This document shows, in pieces, positions 14,383 to 23,393 of a stretch of 64,000 nt of DNA; positions within the stretch are counted from its first letter, which is position 1; each line of letters begins with the position of its first letter. The stretch covers positions 13,695 through 77,694 of the forward strand of contig CAYYZY010000011.1 of NCBI GenBank assembly GCA_964475955.1, in the 5' to 3' direction. Source of the DNA: DATKZH01 sp964475955 (GTDB lineage: Bacteria > Planctomycetota > Planctomycetia > Pirellulales > Thermoguttaceae). The notes under the pieces were generated by a model that was not told the DNA's origin, made no database searches, and saw nothing but the letters and a program-made list of their open reading frames with translations. Position numbers and translations under genes: made by a program.

Positions 14383-17157
14383 CTAAGCCGGCCTCTTCCT
14401 CGCGTTGCGTCTTCGGTGGCCCGCGGCGACCGTGGCGAGCCCCGTCGCCGCCAAGGCGAGCCAGCCGAGACCGCTGAACCAGGCGCCGCGGACGATGCTG
14501 GCCGGCCGGTACCGGTAGGTGAGCCGGTGGCGTCCGGCCGGAAGCCACGCCCCGCGCATCACGCGGTTGGTGCGGAGGATGGGCACTTCGCGCGCGGGCC
14601 GGCCCGCCGTCTCGACCTCCAATCGCCATCCGGGATAGAACTGGTCGGCCAGCACGACCAGCCCCGGCCGGTCGAGCTCGGCCTCCATCTCGATGCGGCA
14701 TGGGCAGTAACGCACCACACGGGCCGTCGACGCACGTTTGCTTCCAAGCTGGGCCGTATCACCCTCGCCCGATTCCTCGTCCGCCTCGACCACGGCCGAC
14801 TCGCGAAGATTGCGGGGGCGGCCGGCGGGGAAGAAGACGCGCCGGGTGCGCCGCCAGAGCGTGTACGGGTCGTGGGAGTCGAGCGGGGCGAGCGTCTCCA
14901 CCCGGTGGACGACCCACGCCCTCGGCAGCGCGCTCGGGGCGCGCCACAGCGAGACGTCCTCCAGGCCCGCGGCGGGCGTGCCTTCCAGCGGGACCGCCTC
15001 CGGGCCGTGCGGCCGGTCGTCGCCGGGGAGGATCAGGTACCTGGCGAGGAAGAGGTCGTCGGGGCCGTCGTCGGCGCCCTGCTTGGCGGCCCAGAGGAAG
15101 ACCTGGTAGTCGTACGGCTTCATCGTGCCCTGGACCTCCATCACCGCGATGCGCGGCGCCAGGTTGTACTTGGGGAATAGGGTGTCGCGATCCCACCGCA
15201 TGCCTTCGGGGATTCGGTCGAGCGAGCCGCTGGTTCGAAACGATGGAGGCAGCCACACCGGGTGCCGAAACACGCGGAAGGGCCGACCGTCGCCGCGCCG
15301 GACCCGGTCCGCCCGGATCACGGCCGCCAGCTTGGGCTGTTTCTCCCACTCGCGCGCCGGGGCGCAGGAGATCATCCAGCCGTTGCCGGCCGCCAGGTCG
15401 ACCGCGACCAGCACGAGCGCGGCCGCTTGCGTCGACCGGGCGGCGCGCGGCGCGCGGCGAAGCAGCCACCAGCCGGCGCCGCACAGCAGCGCCGTCTGCG
15501 CGAAGGCCAACGCGAGGTCCCGACCGGCGCCGGGCACGTCCAACGGCCCGAACAACACGTTCGGCGCCACCCGGCCCCACCACCGCTCGTGGAGCGGGAA
15601 GGTCGCCACGGCCACGGCCGACGCGCCGAGGCTCAAGCCCCCCAGCACCAGCAGGCAGCGCCGCCCGCGCGGCCACGGCCCGCCCACGGCGCGGTCCCAC
15701 CCGTGCACCGCCAACATGCTCAGCGCCAGGGCCGCGAGCACCAGCAGCTTGGCCGGGTAGCGGAAGTAGATGTAGCCGGGCAGCAGGACGGTCATCAGCC
15801 AGTAGAGCCCGCCGACGGGTGCCCCCACGCGCCACGGCCCGGCGGGGTCGCTCCCGGCCGCGATCTGCACCTGGTGGACGACCCAGGCCAGCCCGTACGC
15901 GCCGAAGCCGGCCAACACGCTCAGCACGGCGACCCAGGAGAGCCACGTCTGGCGGGGCGTCCCCTTGCGGAGCCTGAATGCGCCCAGGGCCAACAACAGC
16001 GGAAACAGCCCCATGTAGAGCGAAGGGACCCAGAGCCGTCCTCCGCCGGGGAGTAATTCGAACCACCGTCGGTGCCGGGGGAACTGCCGTCCGCCCAGGT
16101 TGGGCCACACGTACTCGGCCAGGCGCCACGGCCCCACGCTGAAATGATACACCTGCCGGTGATGCGTGCCCGGCTCCAGGCGCCGGCAGAGAAGGCCGTC
16201 GGCCCAGTGGGACGCGCCGCCGCCCTGCAAGTGCGCCGGCAGTTCGTACACGTTTCTCGCCGCGACGGCCCGCGCCCGCCCGCTGCGCCGGCTCAGCTCG
16301 GCCGATGGGAGCACCTGCACCGCCGCCAGCACGAACGCGGCGCCCGCCGCCAGGCCGAGAACCGCCGGGCGCGACCCCGCGAGGCGCGCGAACGCGGCGC
16401 GGATCGGCCGGCCCGACTCCGCGCACGCGGCACTGCGGCCCGACCGGCGCTCCGCCCGCCACAGCCAGACGGCGTACATCGCCGCGATCAGGCCGGCGTG
16501 GTAGGCCATCTCGGCATTTCCGCCCAGGGCCATTAGCGCCAGCACGGCCCCGAGCAGCAGGGCGGATCGGACCCTCTTGCCCGGCTCCTCGGCGTGCCGC
16601 GGTTCGCCCGGCGGCGCGGCCAGCATGCGATCGGCGGCCAACACGGCCAGGGGAAGCCACGCCGCGCCGACCAGGTAGATCACGTTGCAGTACTGGAAGA
16701 GCACGTTGCCCGAAAAGGCGTACGACATCGCCCCCGCGCCCGACGCCTCGACGCTCCCTCCCCAGTGCCGTCCCAGCCGGTAGGCGGCCCACGCGGCCAG
16801 GGCGAGGTGGCCCATCACGTAGAACTTGTAGGCCCAGGCGAAGTCGATCGGCAGAAAGAAGAGGAGCGTGCCGGGATAGAAGACGCACGAGGTGGGGTTG
16901 CCGGCCAGCGGCACGCCGAGGTTCTCGTAGGGGTTCCACAGGGGAAGCCGCCCGGCGGACCACTCGCCGCGGATGAACTGGAAGAGGGGGTGGTAGTAGT
17001 GGCCGGCGTCGCGAAAGACGAACACGCCGCCGCGGAAAAGGGCGTCGGCGAACCCCCAGGCGAACAGCCCGGCCAGAAGCAGCAGGACCAGGGCGCGGGG
17101 CGTCAGGCGGAATTGCCGGGCTGGCAGGGACTCGGGCACGGATCGGCTTCGGGCCAA
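14383..17157 (-). CDS. YfhO-like multi-spanning membrane protein
   Basis: The 924-residue protein has around a dozen hydrophobic helices beginning with RALVLLLLAGLFAWGFADAL. Family-type text includes FRDAGHYYHPLFQFIRGEWSAGRLPLWNPYENLGVPL near the start and VVLADQFYPGWRLEVETAGR followed by WLPAGRHRLTYRYRP close to the end, before a last membrane helix. YfhO proteins belong to the GT-C-type membrane glycosyltransferase superfamily and are linked to cell-envelope glycosylation in Firmicutes. A soluble, extracytoplasmic C-terminal part of about 250 residues is present. It may be co-transcribed with the upstream Cys-motif gene, from which a 126-base repeat-containing gap separates it. Confidence 0.85.
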   Translation of the reverse strand: MARSRSVPESLPARQFRLTPRALVLLLLAGLFAWGFADALFRGGVFVFRDAGHYYHPLFQFIRGEWSAGRLPLWNPYENLGVPLAGNPTSCVFYPGTLLFFLPIDFAWAYKFYVMGHLALAAWAAYRLGRHWGGSVEASGAGAMSYAFSGNVLFQYCNVIYLVGAAWLPLAVLAADRMLAAPPGEPRHAEEPGKRVRSALLLGAVLALMALGGNAEMAYHAGLIAAMYAVWLWRAERRSGRSAACAESGRPIRAAFARLAGSRPAVLGLAAGAAFVLAAVQVLPSAELSRRSGRARAVAARNVYELPAHLQGGGASHWADGLLCRRLEPGTHHRQVYHFSVGPWRLAEYVWPNLGGRQFPRHRRWFELLPGGGRLWVPSLYMGLFPLLLALGAFRLRKGTPRQTWLSWVAVLSVLAGFGAYGLAWVVHQVQIAAGSDPAGPWRVGAPVGGLYWLMTVLLPGYIYFRYPAKLLVLAALALSMLAVHGWDRAVGGPWPRGRRCLLVLGGLSLGASAVAVATFPLHERWWGRVAPNVLFGPLDVPGAGRDLALAFAQTALLCGAGWWLLRRAPRAARSTQAAALVLVAVDLAAGNGWMISCAPAREWEKQPKLAAVIRADRVRRGDGRPFRVFRHPVWLPPSFRTSGSLDRIPEGMRWDRDTLFPKYNLAPRIAVMEVQGTMKPYDYQVFLWAAKQGADDGPDDLFLARYLILPGDDRPHGPEAVPLEGTPAAGLEDVSLWRAPSALPRAWVVHRVETLAPLDSHDPYTLWRRTRRVFFPAGRPRNLRESAVVEADEESGEGDTAQLGSKRASTARVVRYCPCRIEMEAELDRPGLVVLADQFYPGWRLEVETAGRPAREVPILRTNRVMRGAWLPAGRHRLTYRYRPASIVRGAWFSGLGWLALAATGLATVAAGHRRRNARKRPA

Positions 17158-17181
17158 AAGGGGGGCGGACGGTTGGGGCTC

Positions 17182-17325
17182 ACCACAGAGGGCACGGAGG
17201 TCACAGAGGGCGTAGGCTATGCCTTAGCATATCTGCTTTTCGGGCCAAAGCACGTCGCCGCGGCAATCCGGCGCGGCTGTAGTTCAATTCCCTCCCTCCT
17301 CTGTGCCCGCCGTGTCCTCTGTGGT
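17182..17325. repeat. ACCACAGAGG inverted-repeat element overlapping a gene end
   Basis: ACCACAGAGGGCACGGAGGT at 17182 onward faces CCTCTGTGCCCGCCGTGTCC and CTCTGTGGT at 17297-17325. The element spans the gap between the YfhO-like gene and the Cys-motif gene and covers the last 14 or so codons of the latter, so that protein ends in repeat-derived text (TTEDTAGTEEGGN). This type of repeat is widespread in bacteria with large genomes. Confidence 0.75.
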
Positions 17326-18141
17326 CGGTCCTTCCGGAACCCGCCCGTCCGCCGGGTCTTCATCGAACCCCGGGCGGACGAACGCTCGGGCGTCGGGGAA
17401 CACGGCTTCGGTCTTGCGACGCAGTTGCGCGAGCCGGACGAGCAACTCGAGGACCTCGCGCTCGCGCTGAGGGAATTGCCCGAGCAAGGTCCCCCAGGCC
17501 GCGATCGAGCGGTCCATGCCCAGAAGCGCGACCTTGGCCGAGCCGTCGGAGTCCTTGGCGAACGTCTCCAGGCCGAGACGGTTCTCTTCCAGCGCCCCGC
17601 TTACGGCCCGGGCGAGCTTCACCTGGATCTGCGGCTCATACCAGCGGATCACCTCGACGGCGTCGCCCAGGGCGGCGGCTTCCTCCTCCGGCCGGGCGCC
17701 GGGCAGCTCGAGCCGGGCTTCGAGCGCCAGCTCCTCGCCCTTGGCCGCCCAAAGGGGCTTCGAGGAGTCGAACCACGCTTCGACCATCTCTGCGTAGCGC
17801 GCGGCCGAGCGCACGCACGGGTGCTGGTGGGTCGCCTCGAAGATCTGTTGCTCGGCTTCGGCCTCCTCCTCCGTGTCGAGCGCGTCGAGGTCGACGCCGT
17901 GCTGCCGGGCCAGGTCGCCGAGCATCTCGAGCGTCACGCGGAAGACCTCGCGCAGGTGCGTCCAGAACCGCTCGTTGCGCACGTCGCGCTCCTCCGGGGC
18001 GAGGGAGTCCTCCTCCCCGATGGCGTAATTCGCGCACCGCGACGTGAACGCGCACCGTTCGCACCACCGGTCGCAGTAGTTGTAGATCCCGGGGATCAGG
18101 CGGGGATTGGCGACGATTCGCTTGATCTGCTCTTTGTCCAT
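17284..18141 (-). CDS. hypothetical protein with an N-terminal four-cysteine motif
   Basis: The 285-residue protein begins MDKEQIKRIVANPRLIPGIYNYCDRWCERCAFTSRCANYA. Its Cys spacing C-x3-C-x2-C-x5-C suggests a metal or iron-sulfur site. The rest is acidic and helical with no signal peptide, so it is probably cytoplasmic. It contains a region QHPCVRSAARYAEMVEAWF and a long central helix (EEEAAALGDAVEVIRWYEPQIQVKLARA). I do not recognise the family. The C-terminal residues come from a repeat (17182-17325). The start at 18141 is chosen because the upstream frame runs into another palindrome. Confidence 0.72.
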   Translation of the reverse strand: MDKEQIKRIVANPRLIPGIYNYCDRWCERCAFTSRCANYAIGEEDSLAPEERDVRNERFWTHLREVFRVTLEMLGDLARQHGVDLDALDTEEEAEAEQQIFEATHQHPCVRSAARYAEMVEAWFDSSKPLWAAKGEELALEARLELPGARPEEEAAALGDAVEVIRWYEPQIQVKLARAVSGALEENRLGLETFAKDSDGSAKVALLGMDRSIAAWGTLLGQFPQREREVLELLVRLAQLRRKTEAVFPDARAFVRPGFDEDPADGRVPEGPTTEDTAGTEEGGN

Positions 18142-18172
18142 GTCTCGCCGCCACGTGTCTGCGCTCAGCGGG

Positions 18173-18250
18173 AGGGTGGGTCGAGGTGCGAGCCCCACGC
18201 TGCCCGAGCTCCAACGAAACGCGTGGGTCTCGTGCCCCTCGACCCACCCT
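18173..18250. repeat. palindromic repeat, family AGGGTGGGTCGAGG
   Basis: AGGGTGGGTCGAGG at 18173-18186 is the exact reverse complement of CCTCGACCCACCCT at 18237-18250. A second, inner dyad pairs GCGAGCCCCACGC with the ACGCGTGGGTCTCGT block. The element lies between the pentapeptide-repeat gene and the Cys-motif gene, both on the minus strand, about 30 bases before the latter. Confidence 0.8.
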
Positions 18251-18278
18251 ACGGTCTCTTTGGGTGCCTGCTACGGAC

Positions 18279-19604
18279 CTAACGAATCACCTTCCGGCTG
18301 AACGCGACGATAAAAAGACCCCATAGCAAAGTACCCAATAGGGCCTCGATCCCCAGCGGCAACAGCATCCAGCCGTGGGCCGTGTTCAAATGCTCGCCCG
18401 TAAAACCGGCCGTGAAAACCGAGATGCTCGTCATCAGCCCGAACAGGCTGCGGTTGACGAGGCTGTCGGCCGGCTGGCTGGCCAGGGGCGGGGTTTCGAT
18501 GTCGAAGTAGTGGATGCCGCACAGGTAGACGAGGGCGAACAGGACGATCATCACGACCGCCGTGCGGACGGCGCGGAAGGGATCCGTGCCGTAGCCGCAG
18601 CCCCAATCGAGGAACACGAGGTCGCACGCCCGGATCAGCTTGGTCCACGGCCGGAACCAGCTTTGGGACCGCGAGCGGCGCTCGTTGATCTTGAACCGGT
18701 AAAAGGCCCAGTCCTCGTCGTCGTACCGGTTGAGCGTTTCGAAGTTCCGCCGCAGGAGGCCGAATTCCTGCATCGCCGTGGCGTAGTCTCGCTGCTGCTC
18801 GCTGGCCAGGCGCCCACCGAGCTGGCCGGGCGCGACGAGCACGCGGTCGGCGATGGCGTTGGCCACGGCGAAGCGCTGGGCGTCGCCCTGCTCGATCCGC
18901 TCCAGGTAGACGTAGTCGTGCAACTTGGCCTTGGAGAGGTCCACCAGCGCCTCGAACCGGGAGGTGGCGAAGTCGAGCTTCTTGGACACGGTGGCGCCGC
19001 GCAGCAGGAAGTCGTCGGTGAAGTGGCAGCGCTCGAACGAAACGCCCTCGTCGGCGTGGAAGCTGCGGAAATCGGCCTGCGTGTCGAACCGGCAGTCCTG
19101 GAATTCTACCCAGCCGTCGAACCGGGCGTTCCAGAAGCGGACCCCCTGCTCGAACCGCGCGTTCTGCATCCGAAGCCGGCCCACGAAGCGGCAGTTGTCG
19201 CACCGCAGCGTGCCCCGGAGGGTGAAGTTCTTGAACGTGGGGCGGCGCAGCGTGGAGCCCCCCAGGTTGAGCACGCTCTCGAAGACCGTCTTCTGGCCGA
19301 CGAACGGGCGGATCAGCGTGGAGCGGTAGATGCCCACCACGTCGCGGAACGTGGCCCCCGAAAACCGCGGCCGGACCAGCGTCACGTTCTCCACCTTGAT
19401 CGCCTGGTCGAACTCCCCCTGAAACACGAGGCCGACGACCCGCGCGTTGGAAAGCGTCCGGCCGGCGCGGATCCGCTCCAGGGCCTCGTCGGGCGACATG
19501 TCGCGCTGCGACGATGCGGAGGGCTGCTGGGCGTCGGCCTCGGTGTCCAGGTCGGCCGGCACCCCGGTGCGCGCGCCTTCGCGCGGCGGGTCGTGAGAAG
19601 TCAT
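18279..19604 (-). CDS. pentapeptide-repeat membrane protein with a C-terminal two-helix pore-like region
   Basis: The 441-residue protein has a soluble N-terminal half with pentapeptide-like A(D/N)FxxxxF runs (VRPRFSGATFRDVVG, FKNFTLRGTLRCDNCRFVG, MQNARFEQGVRFWNARFDGWVEFQDCRF). These should form a right-handed beta-helix. After an amphipathic stretch, two hydrophobic helices follow (VRTAVVMIVLFALVYLCG; GWMLLPLGIEALLGTLLWGLFIVAF) around a short loop with SLFGLMTSISVFTAGF, reminiscent of a two-helix ion-channel domain, though I see no selectivity filter of the K+ type. Function unknown. The start at 19604 gives an acidic, Pro/Gln-rich N-terminus. Confidence 0.7.
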   Translation of the reverse strand: MTSHDPPREGARTGVPADLDTEADAQQPSASSQRDMSPDEALERIRAGRTLSNARVVGLVFQGEFDQAIKVENVTLVRPRFSGATFRDVVGIYRSTLIRPFVGQKTVFESVLNLGGSTLRRPTFKNFTLRGTLRCDNCRFVGRLRMQNARFEQGVRFWNARFDGWVEFQDCRFDTQADFRSFHADEGVSFERCHFTDDFLLRGATVSKKLDFATSRFEALVDLSKAKLHDYVYLERIEQGDAQRFAVANAIADRVLVAPGQLGGRLASEQQRDYATAMQEFGLLRRNFETLNRYDDEDWAFYRFKINERRSRSQSWFRPWTKLIRACDLVFLDWGCGYGTDPFRAVRTAVVMIVLFALVYLCGIHYFDIETPPLASQPADSLVNRSLFGLMTSISVFTAGFTGEHLNTAHGWMLLPLGIEALLGTLLWGLFIVAFSRKVIR

Positions 19605-19710
19605 GGCATTGCCCGTGCTGTTGGTCGCGGTCGTGGTGGAAACGGTGGAAAAACAGCGCACCCCCGAAGGCGGCATCGACCGCGCATTATCCCTGCCCGA
19701 GGGGGCCGTC

Positions 19711-20322
19711 TCAAGAGCCGTGGGCGCGGGGCCCCCGGGGGTCGGTTGGGTCAGCCGTTTTGGGGGGAAGGAGGAGGCCCATCATGATCGAGTCGACCCG
19801 TCGACCGTCGAGCCGGAACGCGCCCCGGCGGCGCCCCTCTTCGCAGAAGCCGAAGCGGCGGTAAAGGCGCAGCGCCCTGGGGTTCGTCTCGAACACCTCC
19901 ATCCCGACCCGCTCGATGTGGGGGTGCTCGGTCGCCCAGGTGATCAGCCGCTCCAGCAGCAACGAGCCGACCCCCACGCCGCGCCAGCCCTTGGCCACGC
20001 CCAGGCCGAAGGTGCCGCCGTGCCGGGTGCGCGGGAAGGGGCTTCCGCGGAAGGCGAGCGAGGCGATCACGTCGTCGCCGGCCCACGCGGTCAAAAGCAG
20101 CGAGTTGGGCCCCTCGTGGCAGGCGATGAATTCCTCCTCTTCGATCAGGGTCTTCGTGAACTCCCCCGGCCCGTACAAGAGCGACAGGCCCGGTTCGGCG
20201 AACAGGGCCTCGGCGTACTCCAGCAGCGCGGCCGCATCCTGCCGTCGGGCCTCGCGGACCGAGAAGGAGCGATGGTCCCGGGTCGTGTGCGTGGTTTTGC
20301 GGGCGGGCAGTAGCGAAGTCAT
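19711..20322 (-). CDS. GNAT-family N-acetyltransferase
   Basis: The 203-residue protein shows the GNAT order: an N-terminal strand SVREARRQDAAALLEYAEAL, LLTAWAGDDVIASLAFRG, then the acetyl-CoA pyrophosphate loop GLGVAKGWRGVGVGSLLLERLITWA, and VGMEVFETNPRALRLYRRFGFCEEGRRRGAF with the usual Asn and Tyr of motif B. The product probably acetylates a small amine or protein amino group in the cytoplasm; the substrate cannot be told. It is the last clearly recognised gene before a repeat-rich gap. Confidence 0.85.
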   Translation of the reverse strand: MTSLLPARKTTHTTRDHRSFSVREARRQDAAALLEYAEALFAEPGLSLLYGPGEFTKTLIEEEEFIACHEGPNSLLLTAWAGDDVIASLAFRGSPFPRTRHGGTFGLGVAKGWRGVGVGSLLLERLITWATEHPHIERVGMEVFETNPRALRLYRRFGFCEEGRRRGAFRLDGRRVDSIMMGLLLPPKTADPTDPRGPRAHGS

Positions 20323-20482
20323 CTCGGCGGACCTGTCGAGTGCGAGCGATCCCCCCGCGGTCGAGGAGACCGGGCCGTTTCTCGTGCTACGGGGAGGACA
20401 AACGCCTTGGCGCGAGGTTCGGCGGCCCGCCGACGCAGGCCGAGATCACCGTGCGCGATTTGCTGGCGCGCGCCTCCGCCCT

Positions 20483-20580
20483 GTAGGGTACGGCCTCTGT
20501 GCCGTTCCGGAATCCTCGCGAGGGCGGAACGCCGCGGAGGGCGTTCCCTACAGCTCCTGTCACGGAGTCGCGTACGGTCA
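20483..20580. repeat. palindromic repeat, family GTAGGGAACGGCCTCTGTGC
   Basis: The core 20483-20552 starts GTAGGGTACGGCCTCTGTGC and ends GGAGGGCGTTCCCTAC, so its ends are complementary, and two internal hairpins (GCCGTTCC, GGAACGCCG) add structure. A tail ending GTCGCGTACGGTCA follows. Other copies of the family are at 45881-45986, 50908-51012 and 56991-57120. All four are intergenic. Confidence 0.8.
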
Positions 20581-20631
20581 TTAGGACCCGCGCGTGCGCA
20601 GGGCCCGGACCATCAACAACTGTCGCAAAGG

Positions 20632-20682
20632 TCGCTTTTCGCTCCGCGAAAAGGCGTTGGTTCGCTCCAGAGCGAACAACGA
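20632..20682. repeat. second copy of the TCGCTTTTCGCTCCGCGAAA repeat
   Basis: It matches 4030-4078 over the first half and differs in the second hairpin, GTTCGCTCCAGAGCGAAC instead of GTTCGCGGAGCGAAC. The change keeps the ability to pair, which suggests selection or a constraint on structure. Confidence 0.75.
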
Positions 20683-20933
20683 CCTGCACGGCGTGCGCGA
20701 TCCGCAGCCAGTTGCCTCCGGTCGCCGGCCGATAGGGCCTTTGGTCCTTGGCCCTCATCCCCACAGGTAATCGAAGGCCGGCGACGCGTCAAGGGCGGAA
20801 GCGGGGGCTCTTGTTGGGGCCGGCCGGCGAGTGGCTGGCCGCAAGGAGAAGGCCGGGTGGGAAAAACAGAAGGCGAGGACCCGCGACGGCGGGCCTCGCC
20901 TTGGTGACTTTTCGAGTTGCCGGGTTGCGGCGG

Positions 20934-21143
20934 CTATTTCGGTCTGGGGGAGCGGAACCGGGCCGGGCGGCCGCGCGACGCGCTGGGCGCCGCCACGTGC
21001 TTCCAGCGGGCGACCAACTGCTCCAGCTCACCGTCCAACCAGCGGGTGAACTCCTGGTACGACTGGCTGGCGACCTTCACCTGGAGGTCGCCGTAAGGGC
21101 TCGCCCTGCGGCGAGCGCGACGAGGGGAGTTGTCGCGTCGCAT
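20934..21143 (-). CDS. possible small basic protein
   Basis: A 69-residue frame starts with ATG at 21143 behind a GGAGAA site seven bases upstream. Residues include YGDLQVKVASQSYQEFTRWLDGELEQLVARW, a plausible amphipathic helix, and a basic Ser/Arg/Pro-rich tail ending RGRPARFRSPRPK. I recall similar short, basic, Trp-containing proteins in planctomycetes but cannot name a family. The frame lies between two intergenic stretches and reads in the same direction as its neighbours. It could be chance. Confidence 0.45.
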   Translation of the reverse strand: MRRDNSPRRARRRASPYGDLQVKVASQSYQEFTRWLDGELEQLVARWKHVAAPSASRGRPARFRSPRPK

Positions 21144-21365
21144 GGCCTTCTCCACCAAGGGGTATCCGTAACACGGCCGAAACGGCCAAATGTCGAGGCA
21201 ATGGGTGCTCTTGCCCGACGCAGCCCCGCCAATCGGCCGTCGGACCCCGTTACCACCCTCCATACGAAGGACAAGCCCCCAAGGTTCAGGTTCGCCGCCG
21301 TGCTGTTCAGGCGGCCCGGCGCGCCGCCCGCGCAGTGCGGGCGGCGCCGGGGGGGCGTGGCGAGG

Positions 21366-22778
21366 TCAGATGTCGGCGTACATGCAGAACTCGTACGGGT
21401 GGGGCCGGAGCCGGAGCGGGTCGACTTCGTTGGCCGTCTTGTACCAGATCCAGGTGTCGATCACGTCGGGGGTGAACACGTCGCCGCGGAGCAGGAACTC
21501 GTGGTCGGCTCGCAGGCCGGTGAGCGCTTCTTCCAACGAGGCGGGCGTGGTGGGCACGTCCTCGAGCTCCTCCGGCGTCAGGTCGTAAATGTCCTTGTCC
21601 AACGGCTCACCCGGATCGATCTTGTTCTGGATGCCGTCGATCATCGCCATCAGCATCGCCGAGAACGCCAGGTACCCGTTGCAGCTCGGGTCGGGGCAGC
21701 GGAATTCCAGCCGCTTGGCCTTCGGGCTGGGGCTGTACATGGGGATGCGCACGGCGGCCGACCGGTTGCGCTGCGAGTAGGCCAGGTTGACTGGGGCCTC
21801 GAAGCCGGGCACCAGGCGCTTGTAGCTGTTGGTGGTCGGATTCGAAAACGCGCAGATCGAGGGGGCGTGCTTGAGCAGGCCGCCCGCCGCGTAGAGCGCC
21901 ATCTCGCTCAGGCCCGCGTACCCGCTGCCGGCGAATAGGGGCTGATCGCCCTTCCAGAGCGAGAGGTGCGTGTGCATGCCGGAGCCGTTGTCGCTGAACA
22001 AGGGCTTGGGCATGAAGGTGACGGTCTTATTGTATCGCCGGGCGACGTTCTTGACGATGTACTTGTACATCATCATCTTGTCGGCCATCGACACCAGGTC
22101 GTCGAAGCGCAGGTCGATCTCCGCCTGGCCGGCCGTGGCCACCTCGTGATGCTGGCACTCGACGTCGAGTCCGCAGTCGATCATCACCTGCATCATCTCG
22201 TTGCGGATGTCCATCATCTGGTCGGCGGGGGGCACGGGGAAGTAGCCCTCCTTGTGCCGCAGCTTGTGGCCCAGGTTGGGGCCTTCGTCGCGGCCCCGGT
22301 TCCACTGGCCTTCGATGCTGTCGATGCGGTAGAACGCCTCCTGCGGGGTCTGCTCGAAACGGATGTCGTCGAAGATGAAGAACTCGGCCTCGGGGCCCAC
22401 GAAGCAGGTGTCGCCGATGCCGCTGCTCTTCAGGTAGTTGACCGCCTTGCGCGCCACGTTGCGGGGATCGCGCGAGTAGTCCTCCCGCGTGATCGGGTCC
22501 TGGATGTTGCAGATCATCGACAGCGTGGGCAGCGCGGCGAAGGGGTCGAGCGAGGCCGTCTCCGGCTGGGGCACCACGAGCATGTCGCTCTCGTTGATCG
22601 CCTGCCAACCGCGGATGCTCGAGCCGTCGAAGCCGAGGCCGTCCTCGAACACGTCCTCGTCGAGCGAGCCGACCGGGATCGTGAAGTGCTGCCACAGGCC
22701 CGGAAAGTCCATGAATCGCAGGTCCACGGCCTTTACGTCCTTCTCACGACACAACGCCAATACCTCTTTCGGGGTCAC
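21366..22778 (-). CDS. glnA: glutamine synthetase type I
   Basis: The 470-residue protein makes glutamine from glutamate, ammonia and ATP; the family forms dodecamers in the cytoplasm. GLGFDGSSIRGWQAINESDM and FVGPEAEFFIFDD hold metal ligands. HHEVATAGQAEIDLRFDDL is family text, and NGSGMHTHLSLWKG contains the catalytic-site histidine. YKRLVPGFEAPVNLAYSQRNRSAAVRIP is the ATP/glutamate binding stretch. DKDIYDLTPEE retains the tyrosine that is adenylylated in GSI-beta enzymes, so control by GlnE is possible. The GTG at 22778 follows AAAGGAG and gives the usual length. Confidence 0.95.
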   Translation of the reverse strand: MTPKEVLALCREKDVKAVDLRFMDFPGLWQHFTIPVGSLDEDVFEDGLGFDGSSIRGWQAINESDMLVVPQPETASLDPFAALPTLSMICNIQDPITREDYSRDPRNVARKAVNYLKSSGIGDTCFVGPEAEFFIFDDIRFEQTPQEAFYRIDSIEGQWNRGRDEGPNLGHKLRHKEGYFPVPPADQMMDIRNEMMQVMIDCGLDVECQHHEVATAGQAEIDLRFDDLVSMADKMMMYKYIVKNVARRYNKTVTFMPKPLFSDNGSGMHTHLSLWKGDQPLFAGSGYAGLSEMALYAAGGLLKHAPSICAFSNPTTNSYKRLVPGFEAPVNLAYSQRNRSAAVRIPMYSPSPKAKRLEFRCPDPSCNGYLAFSAMLMAMIDGIQNKIDPGEPLDKDIYDLTPEELEDVPTTPASLEEALTGLRADHEFLLRGDVFTPDVIDTWIWYKTANEVDPLRLRPHPYEFCMYADI

Positions 22779-22880
22779 AGCTTCTCTCCTTTCCCGATCG
22801 TTGGGGGTTCGCGGATTCTGAGATAGTCCCGGGCGGCTTCGCTCGGGCCGCGTCGTGCCCACCGTGGCGAAGCCAATCGA

Positions 22881-22909
22881 GTAACAGTTCAGCCAAATGA
22901 AGTGACCAA
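22881..22909 (-). promoter_or_regulatory. candidate promoter for glnA
   Basis: On the minus strand TTGGTC (22909-22904) and TGTTAC (22886-22881) are separated by 17 bases, about 100 bases before the glnA start. The match to a sigma-70 promoter is only moderate, and I found no good sigma-54 (TGGCAC-N5-TTGC) site. Confidence 0.35.
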
Positions 22910-22910
22910 A

Positions 22911-23041
22911 GGTGTAACAAGGAAAAAGGGAAAGGGGGAAGACGGGAATGGAAAACTGGTGTTGTTGGGTCCATATTCCCTCGCAGTCATCCGCTTCCCT
23001 TTTCTCCTCTTTTCCATTTTTCCTCTTCTTGCACCTTCTTC
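22911..23041. repeat. second copy of the polypurine inverted-repeat element
   Basis: GGTGTAACAAGGAAAAAGGG at 22911 is nearly identical to the right part of the element at 183-381 read in reverse. A matching arm of Pu/Py text ends with CTTCTTGCACC near 23034, so this copy carries both arms. The two copies lie 22.5 kb apart. Confidence 0.7.
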
Positions 23042-23370
23042 AGATGGCTAAACAGATACCCAATCGAGAGCCCTGCGAGAAGCAAACACGGTGCCACCGG
23101 TGCACTCGTCAACCGGCCGGAAATCCGCAACATGTTTTTGTGAAACGACTTGGGGCCAGTATTCGATTCCCTAATATTTCGCGCTCAAAATGAGAAGCTG
23201 CCCACATTCCGTGCAATCGACGACCACGAAGCAGGCAATCGGTCGGTCCGGAGGGCGAAGGGACGGGAAGTCGGGAAAAGTGGCTCTCGCCAAGCCGCCA
23301 AGCCCCAAAGAGAAATGGGGAAAGAAAAGCAAGATGAGGGGCTTTGAGTGCGACTTCGCGCCTCCGCGCC

Positions 23371-23393
23371 GGCACGTTGGAAACGTGCCCCAC
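23371..23393. repeat. GGCACGTTGGAAACGTGCCC hairpin repeat
   Basis: The 23-base element is a hairpin (GGCACGTT..AACGTGCC) ending CCAC. It lies 33 bases after the stop of the S41 peptidase on the minus strand and could end its transcript. The same text forms the junction of the truncated sufD at 61572-61618. Confidence 0.7.

Larger units (their letters stand above)
20323..20933. other. repeat-rich intergenic region
   Basis: These 611 bases hold two palindromic elements (20483-20552 and 20632-20682) and no gene that I can support. Frames over the repeats give fragments seen in other windows of the same repeat family, such as NALRGVP and TEAVP text, which are translations of repeats rather than proteins. 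Confidence 0.6.

Noticed and set aside
17260..17300. tRNA T-arm-like GTAGTTCAATTCCC text
   Set aside because: No acceptor stem, anticodon arm or CCA-side partner can be built around it; it lies within a repeat element.
22911..23041. possible rho-independent terminator with T-rich run
   Set aside because: The structure is a long polypurine/polypyrimidine dyad repeated elsewhere, lies upstream of glnA rather than after a gene, and lacks a compact GC stem followed by a T-run.
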